Shown here: positions 15,147-25,016 of the stretch, in pieces
Layout: every line of letters begins with the position of its first letter
How positions within the stretch are numbered: the first letter of the stretch is position 1
Assembly: GCA_026712905.1 (NCBI GenBank)
Contig: JAPOPM010000189.1
Coordinates: 1-54,035 of the forward strand
Direction: 5' to 3'
Length of the DNA: 54,035 nucleotides
Source: Deltaproteobacteria bacterium
GTDB lineage: Bacteria; Desulfobacterota; Binatia; UBA9968; JAJDTQ01
The notes under the pieces: generated by a model
Seen by the model: only the letters and a program-made list of their open reading frames with translations
Told to the model about the DNA's origin: nothing
Databases searched by the model: none
Position numbers and translations under genes: made by a program

Positions 15147-18100
15147 GCTCTCAACGCAACCATTGTTGTTGCGAAATGGATATGGGACGGCCTGAGGAGA
15201 GACACAATTCGTCCGCCGACCAACTCTCCATGGTTGGTACGGAAACAGGTAATGGCGCCCCTAATCCGTCATTCCCGCGCAAGCGGGAATCTAGGAAGGG
15301 CGGGGTTGACATCGCCCCGAGCTTCATCGAAACCCAGTTTCCGGTTTCGCGGCTGTCAAAGGAGAGTTACAAGGAACGCGACGCCAAGAATGGCCAGACC
15401 CTCACAGGTTTCGGCAAGTGGTGGGGCCGCAAGCCCCTCATCATGGTGCGAGCGGTTATCCTCGGGCTACTCATGCCCGCCACCGATGACCCCCGAAAGG
15501 ATCTGGAGGTTCTCCTCTCACTCTTGACCATGGACGAGGACGGCCTGTGGCAGCGCAAGTACAAGAATATCCCGCTCAAGGAAGTCTATGGGCTTCTGTC
15601 GCCGGCAGAACGGCAACAGTGGTTTACAGATGCCGGAGACCTGAACCGTCCGAAGCTCAAACCGGGCCTGAAGACCCGCGACAAGCAACGGCTGCAACGC
15701 ATGGTCTTCGACCGGATGAGCTATGACGAGAAGCTAACCTGGTGCGTCCGGCCCGAGCACCTGGATGGCCCTTCACCCGACGCTTGGCAACGCATCAACG
15801 AACACCTAGGTACGAACGCGGCGAGCTTGCCGGAACTGACGAAAGAGTTGGGCGAGCGCCGTTTCGGACACGCGCCACGGCTTGGCGACGCCTTCTGCGG
15901 CGGCGGCAGTGTTCCCTTTGAAGCCGCCCGGCTTGGCTGCGAAGCCTTTGGTTCCGATCTCAACCCAGTGGCAGCGTTGCTCACCTGGGGCGCACTCAAT
16001 ATCGTTGGTGGCGGCGACAAAGTTGCCGCGAGCATCCGGAAGGCGCAGGCCGAAGTGTTCGACGCGGTGGATCGGCAGGTCACAGAATGGCGCATCGAGC
16101 ACAATGACCTCGGCTGGCGCGCCGACGCCTTTCTCTACAGTACGGAGGCGACTTGCCCCGAATGCGGCTGGCAGGTGCCGTTGGCACCGAGTTGGGTTAT
16201 AGGGAAGAAGCCACGAACCATCGCGCAGTTGCGCCCAGAACCGCTGCAGAAGCGCTTCGCTATCGACATCCGCTCCGGCGTCAGCAGCGACGACTTAGCT
16301 GCGGCGCGCAACGCCGGCACCGTGAAACAGTCACGGTTGGAGTGCCCGAACCACGAGGTCGCCGCCTCTACGCCCATGACAGCGATTCGTGGTGAGCAGC
16401 GCGGCAAGTCTAGCCCCGCGAAAACGGATGCCGGCAAACGACACGGACTGCGGCAGTGGACGAACGACGATCTCGTTCCGCAACCCGACGACGTGTTTCA
16501 GGAACGGCTCTACTGCGTGCGCTGGCGGCTGCCCCGTCTGGATGTCGCGCTATGGGCGGAACAGGGTGCGCGGGCATCGTTCCCAGGTGAAGCCGCCGCG
16601 GACGCCGTATCCCCGAGCCCAGAGGATGCATTTGCATCCCTGCCGGATTGGGTACACCACGAACGCGCGACCGACGCTTTGGTTGCCCTCCTTACCGCTG
16701 ACCAACGCTGCGAAGTCGCAGAACTGCGCAGACGCGACTGGCAAGCCGAAGACCGTGCCCTCGCAGAGGCGCAACGCGAGTTCGAGACCCGAAAGGCCGC
16801 GGGTCGCCCGAAACGCGAACTTGTAACTGCGACGCAACGAATCCAACGACTGAGAGAAACGATCACGCAAAGAAACGAACGTGTGAAAGCCCTCGCCAAT
16901 TCGCTTCCGAAGACCTTGTACCGGAGCGTGGACGAGACCGACCTGGAGCGAGAGGCGCGTGCCCTAGCGCTGCTTCGGGAGCGCTTTGCGGAATGGCAGA
17001 CGCTCGGCTACATCCCGAGCCGAACAATCCCGCCTGGCGCCAAAACGGATGAGCCGATCCGGACACGCGGCTGGACTCATTGGCACCACCTGTTTACGCC
17101 GAGGCAGTTGTTGACCCTCGGATTGATCTCGTCAAAAGTATGTTCCAGACCGTCGTCCAAGCAGGCCACAGTTGCACTGATGTTGGCACTCTCTCGATGC
17201 GCAGATTACAATTCCAAGCTTTGCAGATGGCATACACGGTCGGTAGGAGACAAATCCGAACAAACATTCAGTAACCAAGCACTCAACACTATGTTGAACT
17301 TCGCCGGTAGAGGAGTATCGGCACTTGAGAAGGCATTCCGTTTGACCATCAATCCCCAGCGAATTGTGGGGCGCGGCACGGTGATAACAGACGATGCCCG
17401 CGCATTGACGGTCGAGCGAGACGTTTGGTTGACAGACCCACCTTACGCCGACGCAATAAACTACCACGAACTTTCCGAATATTTTCTCGCTTGGTACGGA
17501 GGACAGGTACGCGCTTTGTTTCCCGACTGGTACGCCGACAGCAAACGCGCCCTCGCCATCCAAGGAGCCAACGCGGCCTTCCGCCTTAACATGGTGGACT
17601 GCTACCGCAACCTCGCCGCACGCATGCCGGATAACGGCCTCCAGGTCGTCATGTTCACTCACCAGGACGCATCGGTCTGGGCCGACCTCACCCTTATTCT
17701 ATGGGCGGCGGGCCTGCGCGTGACCGCCGCATGGACCATCGCAACGGAGACCGACTCAGCCCTCAAAGACGGCAACTATGTCCAGGGCACCGTATTGATG
17801 GTGCTGCGCAAGCAGACCTCCGACGAAACAGCGTTCCTGGACGAGTTGGTCCCCGAAGTCGAGAGCGAAGTGGAGCGACAACTCGACTCCATGCTACAAC
17901 TCGACGGTCGCGAGGTCCCGAACTTCTCCGATGCCGACTATCAGCTCGCTGCCTACGCCGCCGCGTTGCGGGTGTTGACCCGATACGGATCCATCGAGGA
18001 CATCGACATCGCTTGGCAACTCTCCCGCGAGCGGGAAGCGGGAGAGGTCAATCCCATCGAACAGATCATCGACGATGCCGTAAAGACCGCGAGCAATTTC

Positions 18101-18571
18101 CTTGTTCCAAAAGGAATCCCCGATCACCTGTGGCGGCGGCTCGGCCCGGAGGAAAAACTCTATCTCAAGGGGACAGAAGTCGAAAGCCGAGGTGAGTTCC
18201 GCAACGGGGTCTACCAGGAGTTCGCCCGCGGGTTCGGCGTGCGAGACTACCGCGTGCTTCTCCAGACCGCCAAGGCCAACGAGACCCGCCTGAAGACCGC
18301 CTCGGAGTTCGGCCGCCGAGAACTCGGCGGCTCCGCCTTCGGCAACAGCCTCGTCCGCCACGCCCTCTACGCCGTTTGGCGTGCGGCGGAAAGCGGCGAA
18401 GTAGCCGACAGCCTCACTTGGCTGCGTACCGAACTCACCGACTACTGGTCGCAGCGTGAGACGCTGGCCTCGGTGCTCCGTTACCTCGCCGCCATTGAAA
18501 TTGCCCACTGGCAGGGAGACGCCGTCGCCGCTCGTATCGTTGCAGGAGCGGTGGAGAACGACCATGTCTAA
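15143..18571 (+). CDS. DUF1156 adenine-specific DNA methyltransferase with zinc-ribbon insert
   Basis: A DNA methyltransferase of up to 1142 residues. The family N-terminal block reads FIETQFPVSRLSKESYKERD and GFGKWWGRKPL (about 63-95). The AdoMet motif is AFCGGGSVPFEAARLGC (about 250), a zinc ribbon starts CPECGW (about 336) with a partner near LECPNHE (about 400), and the catalytic motif DPPYADAINYHEL lies near 765, typical of N6-adenine methylation. The TTG at 15143 overlaps the previous stop (TTGA), but ATGs at 15177 and 15230 are also possible. A dispersed repeat at 15266-15295 is translated as SFPRKRESR before the conserved domain, so the natural N-terminus is uncertain. Confidence 0.85.
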   Translation: MSSQRNHCCCEMDMGRPEERHNSSADQLSMVGTETGNGAPNPSFPRKRESRKGGVDIAPSFIETQFPVSRLSKESYKERDAKNGQTLTGFGKWWGRKPLIMVRAVILGLLMPATDDPRKDLEVLLSLLTMDEDGLWQRKYKNIPLKEVYGLLSPAERQQWFTDAGDLNRPKLKPGLKTRDKQRLQRMVFDRMSYDEKLTWCVRPEHLDGPSPDAWQRINEHLGTNAASLPELTKELGERRFGHAPRLGDAFCGGGSVPFEAARLGCEAFGSDLNPVAALLTWGALNIVGGGDKVAASIRKAQAEVFDAVDRQVTEWRIEHNDLGWRADAFLYSTEATCPECGWQVPLAPSWVIGKKPRTIAQLRPEPLQKRFAIDIRSGVSSDDLAAARNAGTVKQSRLECPNHEVAASTPMTAIRGEQRGKSSPAKTDAGKRHGLRQWTNDDLVPQPDDVFQERLYCVRWRLPRLDVALWAEQGARASFPGEAAADAVSPSPEDAFASLPDWVHHERATDALVALLTADQRCEVAELRRRDWQAEDRALAEAQREFETRKAAGRPKRELVTATQRIQRLRETITQRNERVKALANSLPKTLYRSVDETDLEREARALALLRERFAEWQTLGYIPSRTIPPGAKTDEPIRTRGWTHWHHLFTPRQLLTLGLISSKVCSRPSSKQATVALMLALSRCADYNSKLCRWHTRSVGDKSEQTFSNQALNTMLNFAGRGVSALEKAFRLTINPQRIVGRGTVITDDARALTVERDVWLTDPPYADAINYHELSEYFLAWYGGQVRALFPDWYADSKRALAIQGANAAFRLNMVDCYRNLAARMPDNGLQVVMFTHQDASVWADLTLILWAAGLRVTAAWTIATETDSALKDGNYVQGTVLMVLRKQTSDETAFLDELVPEVESEVERQLDSMLQLDGREVPNFSDADYQLAAYAAALRVLTRYGSIEDIDIAWQLSREREAGEVNPIEQIIDDAVKTASNFLVPKGIPDHLWRRLGPEEKLYLKGTEVESRGEFRNGVYQEFARGFGVRDYRVLLQTAKANETRLKTASEFGRRELGGSAFGNSLVRHALYAVWRAAESGEVADSLTWLRTELTDYWSQRETLASVLRYLAAIEIAHWQGDAVAARIVAGAVENDHV
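15266..15295 (+). repeat. Dispersed ATTCCCGC repeat inside the DUF1156 gene
   Basis: CCGTCATTCCCGCGCAAGCG continuing to CTAGG is the same palindromic repeat seen between genes elsewhere. Here it is in frame in the N-terminal coding region or leader of the methyltransferase, about 40 bp before the first conserved residues. Confidence 0.8.
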
Positions 18572-18601
18572 TCTTCGCGAGGCAAGGAGGAGAGACCGCC
18601 G

Positions 18602-21600
18602 ATGATCGCCGAGCCTCTCAGCCGCGTTCTCGAAGCCACCGGGTATCTGTCGGACGGTGAGCCTGCCGCATCCAGCGTGGTGGTTGCGGGTTCCGGCGAG
18701 GCACTCGCCCATCCGCATGCACCTGATCGGCTCCCTTCTTTCGAGCCGGAAGCCTGGTGGCGGAACAATGCCAACTCTGCCCCTTGGGGCAGCAATGCCT
18801 CCGACCTGACGGTTTACTTCAAATACGTGGATGAACCGGATCAGGCTCCGATCGCCGACTGGCAACAAGAGATCTGGAATCGCGGCTTCTCTCCTTTGCT
18901 GTGGATCGTGTCCCCGGATCGCGTCGATCTGTACAACGGCTTCGGTGCTCCGCGGCAGCCTGAAGATGCGGATGAGAACCGGCTGGAGACATTCAAGCTG
19001 CTGGACACGAGGTTGGCCGAACTCGACATGCTCGCCGGCCGCTTGGCCATGGAAACCGGCCAATTTTGGCGCAGAGAAGAACGCGTCAACCGCAAGGACA
19101 GTGTCGATAGCCGTTTGTTGCGCGACATCAGCGGACTCGAACACGCCCTCGTCGACGAGATGGGTCTCGGTCGCGACGACGCGCAAAGCCTAGTCGGCCG
19201 ATCCATTTTCACCAAATATCTGATCGACAGGCGGATCGTTACCGCCCAGCGTTTGATGCGACTGTGCGGTCATCGCGATCTGCCCCGAGTCTTGCGCGAC
19301 CGCTCCGCCACTAAATGCCTGTTCGACTGGCTTCGAAAGACCTTCAATGGCGACATGTTTCCGCCGGCACCGAAGTCGGTTCCTGCCGCCAGGCACCTTG
19401 AACGAGTCGCGAGGTTCCTTGAGGCGGAAGATCCGGAAACCGGCCAGATGTCTCTTTTTCCTTATCGGTTCGAGTTCATTCCGGTGGAATTGATCAGCGC
19501 CATCTACGAACAATTCGTTCACTCAGCGGCTGCCGAGGCGAGCGGCGAGACGCCGGCGCCTGCAAAGTCCGAAGGCGCCTACTACACACCATTGGCAGCA
19601 GTTTCCCTGGTGCTGGACGAGGTGTTCGACGGCCTGACAGGTCATGAACAAGTTCTGGACCTCACCTGTGGCTCGGGAGTTTTTCTTGTGGAGGCACTGC
19701 GAAGACTCGTTTACCTCAAGTCCGAAGGATCGAAGCCGAGTCGCAAAATGATCCGCGAGACGCTCTACAAGCAGCTATGCGGTGTCGATGTCAGCAGGGC
19801 TGCCGTCCGCATCGCCGCTTTCAGCCTCTATCTGGCGGCGCTGGAGCTTGACCCAGATCCGCAACCACCCCATGCACTCAGGTTTGAGCCGCTCGAAGGT
19901 CGGACTCTGCTTGTCGGCGACGTGCGGGGGATCGAACACACACCCGGTGGACGAAAGGCTTTCACAACAACCAAGGGATTGAAGAGATTTGACGTCATCG
20001 TGGGTAATCCGCCATGGAGCTTCAAAGGGAAGGCTGGAACCGCCGTCCGTCGAGCCGCAGTGTCACACGTGCCTCTCCAACCTCGCGGGCAAAGCCTTGA
20101 CTTCGTTGCTCGGGCAATGGACTTCGCGCACGACAAGACGAGGGTTGGCATGATCCTCAGCGCGACACCCTTTTTCAGCCGTAGTTCCACTGGCGTCGAG
20201 GCGGCTCATGGCGTCGTCGAGGCCCTTGCGCCGGTAACCCTGGTCAATCTGTCAGACCTCTCAGGTTGGTTGTTCCCGAAAGCCAATATGCCCGCCATCG
20301 CGCTCCTGGCTCGCCATCGCGAGCAACCCGTCAATCGTGTGACCCTCATGCAGGCGTCCTGGTCACTCGCTAGTGAACGAACTCACACCTTGGAGATAGC
20401 GCCAAGCAACATCACCACGCTTCCAATTGCAAGCTGGAAGCGCAACCAAGGGTTGTTCAAAGCGGCGTTCCTTGGACGCCGCCACGATCTTCTCTTGCTG
20501 GACGACCTATGGGAAAAATATGAAACCCTGGAAGTGCGGCTCGACGCGCTGAATACGCGACTGAGTAACGGGTTGACAGTCGGTAAGCCTGACAACCGAA
20601 ATAACGATGCTACCTTCCTTAAGAATTTGCCATTCGCTAAGCGCAGCAGGGGTGATCGCTACATGCGGCACTTCTTCGTCTCTGACAATCTACCGGGATT
20701 CGAACACGACAAGGTTCAGTGGCCAAGGAAGCGTGAGACCTACCGCGCTCCACTTCTACTCGTGGGAGAGTTCATGGAAGGCGGTCCGCGTCCTGTGACC
20801 GCTGTTGCCGGACGGGACGTCGTGTACACGGACGCCTACAACGGTGTGTCATTTTCCCGCAACGCACCCGAAACTGCATACCTTGTCTCCGGAGTACTTA
20901 GTTCCGCTCTAGCGTCGTGGTACTTCTTGATGACTGGGTCGACCTTCGGACTGTGGATACAGCGACTGAAACTCAGGGACATCGCTGCTATGCCGATGCC
21001 AGAATTAAATGAAGCTGTCGAATCCGATGCCGGCAAACGTGTCGTTCAACTAGTACGCACCTTCCATCGCAAGGCCCCCGACGACGACGACTGGGAGTCT
21101 CTCGACAATTGCGTATTCGATTTATATGGGCTGGACAAAACCGATCGCATCGTCGTGCAGGACGGTCTGTTTCGGGCGAGTTGGCAATGGAAGCAGGGGC
21201 GACTTGAATCCATCGCGCCTGCTAACTCCGATAAACTTCGGAACTATGCACACGCGTTTCTATCCACAATGGACGGATGGCTGTCGGCGTCGAACCGGCG
21301 GCGAATGCGGGCAGAAATCTATGATGTGGAGCGAGACGCACCGCTCAGAGCCATTCGATTCGTGCTTGAGGATGTGCCCGGTCCTTCCGTGATAGAGATC
21401 GTTTCTCCCGATGGTACGCTCAGTCAAGTACTCGCGCGGATCGGCGACCGCACCAAGGTTCAGATCACGGATGCACTCGTCGGCATGCGAGAGCTGCGAG
21501 TACACACAAGGGACGAGGTCTCGATTATCAAGCCGGCGGCGCGCCGGCATTGGTTGGGCGTGTGCGGGCTGGAAGACGCGGACGCCGTTGTCAAGGACAG

Positions 21601-21625
21601 CGTCTACGGTCGCCATACAACGTGA
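18602..21625 (+). CDS. N-6 DNA methylase, type IIG/PglX-like
   Basis: A 1007-residue protein, the second methyltransferase of the island. The AdoMet motif VLDLTCGSGVFLVEALR lies near residue 352 and the catalytic motif VIVGNPPWSF near 469, an N6-adenine methylase arrangement. Upstream, SEGAYYTPLAAVSLVLDEV is typical of the type I/IIG methylase family. The N-terminal 150 residues (PLLWIVSPDRVDLYNGFG) resemble the front of type IIG enzymes, but I see no convincing PD-(D/E)xK there. The C-terminal half looks like a target-recognition region. GGAGGAG lies about 10 bases before the ATG, and 30 bp separate it from the DUF1156 gene. Confidence 0.8.
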   Translation: MIAEPLSRVLEATGYLSDGEPAASSVVVAGSGEALAHPHAPDRLPSFEPEAWWRNNANSAPWGSNASDLTVYFKYVDEPDQAPIADWQQEIWNRGFSPLLWIVSPDRVDLYNGFGAPRQPEDADENRLETFKLLDTRLAELDMLAGRLAMETGQFWRREERVNRKDSVDSRLLRDISGLEHALVDEMGLGRDDAQSLVGRSIFTKYLIDRRIVTAQRLMRLCGHRDLPRVLRDRSATKCLFDWLRKTFNGDMFPPAPKSVPAARHLERVARFLEAEDPETGQMSLFPYRFEFIPVELISAIYEQFVHSAAAEASGETPAPAKSEGAYYTPLAAVSLVLDEVFDGLTGHEQVLDLTCGSGVFLVEALRRLVYLKSEGSKPSRKMIRETLYKQLCGVDVSRAAVRIAAFSLYLAALELDPDPQPPHALRFEPLEGRTLLVGDVRGIEHTPGGRKAFTTTKGLKRFDVIVGNPPWSFKGKAGTAVRRAAVSHVPLQPRGQSLDFVARAMDFAHDKTRVGMILSATPFFSRSSTGVEAAHGVVEALAPVTLVNLSDLSGWLFPKANMPAIALLARHREQPVNRVTLMQASWSLASERTHTLEIAPSNITTLPIASWKRNQGLFKAAFLGRRHDLLLLDDLWEKYETLEVRLDALNTRLSNGLTVGKPDNRNNDATFLKNLPFAKRSRGDRYMRHFFVSDNLPGFEHDKVQWPRKRETYRAPLLLVGEFMEGGPRPVTAVAGRDVVYTDAYNGVSFSRNAPETAYLVSGVLSSALASWYFLMTGSTFGLWIQRLKLRDIAAMPMPELNEAVESDAGKRVVQLVRTFHRKAPDDDDWESLDNCVFDLYGLDKTDRIVVQDGLFRASWQWKQGRLESIAPANSDKLRNYAHAFLSTMDGWLSASNRRRMRAEIYDVERDAPLRAIRFVLEDVPGPSVIEIVSPDGTLSQVLARIGDRTKVQITDALVGMRELRVHTRDEVSIIKPAARRHWLGVCGLEDADAVVKDSVYGRHTT

Positions 21626-22284
21626 AGCACAACATGCCCCCGCCCGGAGCTCTTGGCCAGCAATTCATCGACATCCAGGGCGAACGCCGCGACGCCATTC
21701 TGCGGATTCTTGATTCAGGCTGGAAACGAGCATTGACCTCTCCCAACGCCCATCCTCACGCGGGCGAGGTACAAATAACGGAATGTCTTCGAGCCGGCAT
21801 GAGAGAAGCGCTGGCGGAGACGGCTGACTATTGGCGCAAGAAGATGACGGTTTTACCCGGGACCGAGTCTCGTTCAAGTACTGCCGTCTCGACGCCTGAC
21901 GGACGAACAGACATCCCCATCTTTTTTCAGGACATTCGCGAGGAACTCGGCGAACACGATCCGCATGCAATTGTCGAGTGCAAACGGGTTGCAGGAAACG
22001 ATACGGATCTTTGTCGTGAGTACGTCGTCGAAGGTATTGACCGTTTCAAGACGGGGAAATACGCCGGTAATCACTCGGTCGGTTTCATGGCCGGGTACTT
22101 GCTGTCGGGTGATGCCGATACCGCGACTGCGGGAATCAACAAATACCTGACCCGAAAGGGGCGCCGGCCCGAACATTTGGGATTTTCCCAGACTTCCAAT
22201 GCGCCCTGGGCTTGGAGCAGCCGTCACTCGCGTCCAAAGCCGGCTGAACCCATCGACCTCCATCATGCATTCTTCAGGTTTTGA
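21622..22284 (+). CDS. Candidate PD-(D/E)xK-like nuclease, small unknown protein of the defence island
   Basis: A 220-residue protein I do not recognise by name. The GTG at 21622 overlaps the methylase stop (GTGA), giving translational coupling; an in-frame ATG at 21634 is an alternative. The centre reads STPDGRTDIPIFFQ (Asp97) and then HAIVECKRV (Glu119, Lys121), the D...ExK spacing of restriction-endonuclease-fold enzymes. It is preceded by a helix containing a conserved-looking Glu (QITECL). Its place between a methylase and a helicase supports a DNA-cutting role. The function is inferred from the motif only; it could also be an inactive recognition module. Confidence 0.6.
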   Translation: MKHNMPPPGALGQQFIDIQGERRDAILRILDSGWKRALTSPNAHPHAGEVQITECLRAGMREALAETADYWRKKMTVLPGTESRSSTAVSTPDGRTDIPIFFQDIREELGEHDPHAIVECKRVAGNDTDLCREYVVEGIDRFKTGKYAGNHSVGFMAGYLLSGDADTATAGINKYLTRKGRRPEHLGFSQTSNAPWAWSSRHSRPKPAEPIDLHHAFFRF

Positions 22285-22305
22285 CCTACGCAGGCTGATT
22301 TCGCG

Positions 22306-24987
22306 ATGCTCAAACGACATTCCTCCCGCCGCAAGCCTCTTGACGCCAGCTTTCTTACCAACCGGCTTACCGGGGCCAAGTTTTACGACCGCATCGCCGG
22401 TTACTTCTCTTCGTCCATCCTGGAAGTCGCCGGTGAGGCGCTGGAGAGCGTTGAAGGCAAGGTGCGCGCCGTGTGCAATTCCAGCCTCTCCCGTGCCGAT
22501 GTGGAGGTCGCGAAGGCGGGGCAGGCGGCCATACGCCGCGAATGGTGCGACTCCCGTCCCGAGGACCTCGGTGATGCCGCCAAGCCGCGTTTCAAGCGAC
22601 TCTCCGACTTCCTGCGTTCAGGAAAGATCGAGATTCGCGTATTGCCCGATGAAATCTTCGGCCTGATTCACGGAAAGGCTGGCGTAATCACCCTGGCGGA
22701 CGGACGGCAGACCTCCTTCCTGGGTAGCGCGAACGAATCCAAGACCGCATTTCGCCTCAACTACGAACTCATCTGGGAGGACGACTCGACGGAGGCGGTG
22801 GCGTGGGTTCAGGAAGAGTTCAATGCCCTTTGGTCGTCGCCCTTCGCGGTGGGTCTCGCGGATTTCGTCGTGCAGGACCTCGATCGCCTTTCGCGTCGCG
22901 AATTGGTACGGAATATAAGTGATTGGCGGGAGGAACCTGACCCCGCACCGGTCGTCGTCGAGTCGCCGGTCTACCGAACGGAAGTCGGCCTGTGGGAACA
23001 CCAAAAGCACTTCGTGAAGCTCGCCTTCGACGCCCATCGGGGGACGCATGGGGCGCGCTTCGTGCTGGCCGACCAAGTTGGTCTCGGGAAGACTCTCCAA
23101 CTCGCGATGGCGGCGCAGCTCATGGCTCTGATCGGCGATCGGCCGGTGCTGGTCCTTGCCCCCAAACCGCTGCTTCAGCAGTGGCAGGACGAACTCGACA
23201 CGCTGCTCGGGTTGCCATCGGCGATATGGGATGGCGGACAGTGGGTGGACGAGCAAGGCGTCGAGCATCCAGGAACGGGCGACGAAGCCATTCGGCGCTG
23301 TCCGCGTCGGGTCGGGATCGTATCCACAGGGTTGATTACGCGCGGCGGCGATGCGGTGGAGTTGTTGGCAAACATGCGCTTCGAATGCGTCGTTCTGGAC
23401 GAAGCCCACAGAGCACGGCGCCGGAACTTCCGCATGAACCAACCGTGGGCATCAGCCAAGCCGAACAATCTTCTGCACTTTCTGCAACGGATTTCGCCGC
23501 GCACGAAAAGCCTGCTGCTCGCCACCGCAACGCCGGTGCAACTCCATCCCATTGAGGCCTACGATCTCCTCGATGCACTGGCGCGAGGTTCGGAAGCCGT
23601 ACTGGGGGCTCCGGGAAGCCGCTGGCGCCGGCCACAAGGGTCTCTCGACATGCTTCTGGGCAAGGCGTCACCACCTGTCGATTTCCACGAGCGTTGGGAG
23701 TGGATCCGCAATCCCCTGCCGCCGCGCACGGAGGACAAGGACTTCGAGATGTTGCGCCGGTCGCTTTCCCTGTCGGACGACGATGCGTATGCGCCGGGGA
23801 GAGCGGTGGAGGCATTGCGTCCACCCGACAGGCAGCGGATCGAAAACGGATTCGAACGCTTTATCGAGCGCCACAATCCCTATATCCGCACAATTGTCAG
23901 GCGCACCCGGGAGTATCTGGAAAGCACCGTCGATCCCGGCACGGGCGAGCCCTACCTCGCGCCCGTAAGGATTCGGCTGCACGGCGAATCGGACGATGAC
24001 GCAATCAAGCTGCCGCCGTTCCTGGAGGACGCCTACGCTCTCGCGGAGGACTTCTGCAAGCTGCTGGGTGAGCGCTCGAACACCGGATTTTTCCGCACCA
24101 TGTTGCTGCGCCGCCTGGGCAGCACTATCGAGGCGGGACTCCTCACAGTCACGAGGATCCTTAACGGGTGGGAAGCACTTGACGACGATGACCACGATGA
24201 CGAGGAGAAGGATGACCGGCTTGGCACCCTGACGAACGAGGAACGCCAAGTGCTCTCGCGGCTCGCCCAGGCGATGGAAGCGAACCGGCATCAGGATCCG
24301 AAGGCCGCCGCCGTCACGCGTCTGCTTGTGGACGACGGTTGGCTGGAGCGCGGCTGCATCGTCTTCAGTCAATATTACGACTCGGTGTGGTGGCTGGCCA
24401 ACCAGCTTACGCGTGAGTTGCCGGACGAGACTATCGGTATCTACGCGGGTGTGAACCGTTCGGGCGCGATGCGCGGCGGTATTTTCGAACGCCGGAATCG
24501 CGACGCCCTGAAGGACGCCGTGCGCCGGGACGAACTGCGGTTGCTCCTTGGCACGGATGCGGCATCGGAAGGGCTGAACCTGCAACGATTGGGTACCCTT
24601 ATCAACCTGGACCTACCCTGGAATCCCTCCCGCCTCGAACAGCGCAAGGGCCGTATTCAGCGCATTGGGCAGGTTCGCCCCGAAGTCGATGTCTACAACC
24701 TGCGTTACGCGGGCTCGGTGGAGGATCGTGTGCATCAACTCCTCTCGCAACGTCTGCAAGACATCTCCGGCTTATTCGGGCAGTTGCCGGACACGCTCGA
24801 AGACGTCTGGATCCAAGTCGCCCTGGGTCAGTTGGAGGAAGCGAGAAAGACCATCGACATGGTGCCGGAGAAGCACCCGTTCGAGATCCGCTACCACGAG
24901 GTCAAGCCCGTCGATTGGGAATCGTGCGCACAGGTGCTGGACGACGACGCAAGACGGCAAAGCCTGGCCCAGGGATGGAAGTCGTAG
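22306..24987 (+). CDS. Phospholipase-D-like domain fused to SNF2-family helicase
   Basis: An 893-residue protein. The N-terminal PLD-like domain (about 1-190) carries one HxK motif in GLIHGKAGVITLAD followed by SFLGSANESKTAF. The SNF2/superfamily 2 helicase core follows: LADQVGLGKT (Walker A, about 254-265), VVLDEAHRAR (about 365), LLLATATPVQ (about 406), GTDAASEGLNL (about 750) and LEQRKGRIQRIGQ (about 780). The acidic stretch DDDDHDDEEKDDR is a linker. Such PLD-helicases translocate on DNA and may cleave it as dimers. Last gene of the island, 21 bp after the candidate nuclease. Confidence 0.9.
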   Translation: MLKRHSSRRKPLDASFLTNRLTGAKFYDRIAGYFSSSILEVAGEALESVEGKVRAVCNSSLSRADVEVAKAGQAAIRREWCDSRPEDLGDAAKPRFKRLSDFLRSGKIEIRVLPDEIFGLIHGKAGVITLADGRQTSFLGSANESKTAFRLNYELIWEDDSTEAVAWVQEEFNALWSSPFAVGLADFVVQDLDRLSRRELVRNISDWREEPDPAPVVVESPVYRTEVGLWEHQKHFVKLAFDAHRGTHGARFVLADQVGLGKTLQLAMAAQLMALIGDRPVLVLAPKPLLQQWQDELDTLLGLPSAIWDGGQWVDEQGVEHPGTGDEAIRRCPRRVGIVSTGLITRGGDAVELLANMRFECVVLDEAHRARRRNFRMNQPWASAKPNNLLHFLQRISPRTKSLLLATATPVQLHPIEAYDLLDALARGSEAVLGAPGSRWRRPQGSLDMLLGKASPPVDFHERWEWIRNPLPPRTEDKDFEMLRRSLSLSDDDAYAPGRAVEALRPPDRQRIENGFERFIERHNPYIRTIVRRTREYLESTVDPGTGEPYLAPVRIRLHGESDDDAIKLPPFLEDAYALAEDFCKLLGERSNTGFFRTMLLRRLGSTIEAGLLTVTRILNGWEALDDDDHDDEEKDDRLGTLTNEERQVLSRLAQAMEANRHQDPKAAAVTRLLVDDGWLERGCIVFSQYYDSVWWLANQLTRELPDETIGIYAGVNRSGAMRGGIFERRNRDALKDAVRRDELRLLLGTDAASEGLNLQRLGTLINLDLPWNPSRLEQRKGRIQRIGQVRPEVDVYNLRYAGSVEDRVHQLLSQRLQDISGLFGQLPDTLEDVWIQVALGQLEEARKTIDMVPEKHPFEIRYHEVKPVDWESCAQVLDDDARRQSLAQGWKS

Positions 24988-25016
24988 GGGAGTGCTTTTC
25001 GAGGCGGGAGCTCCCG

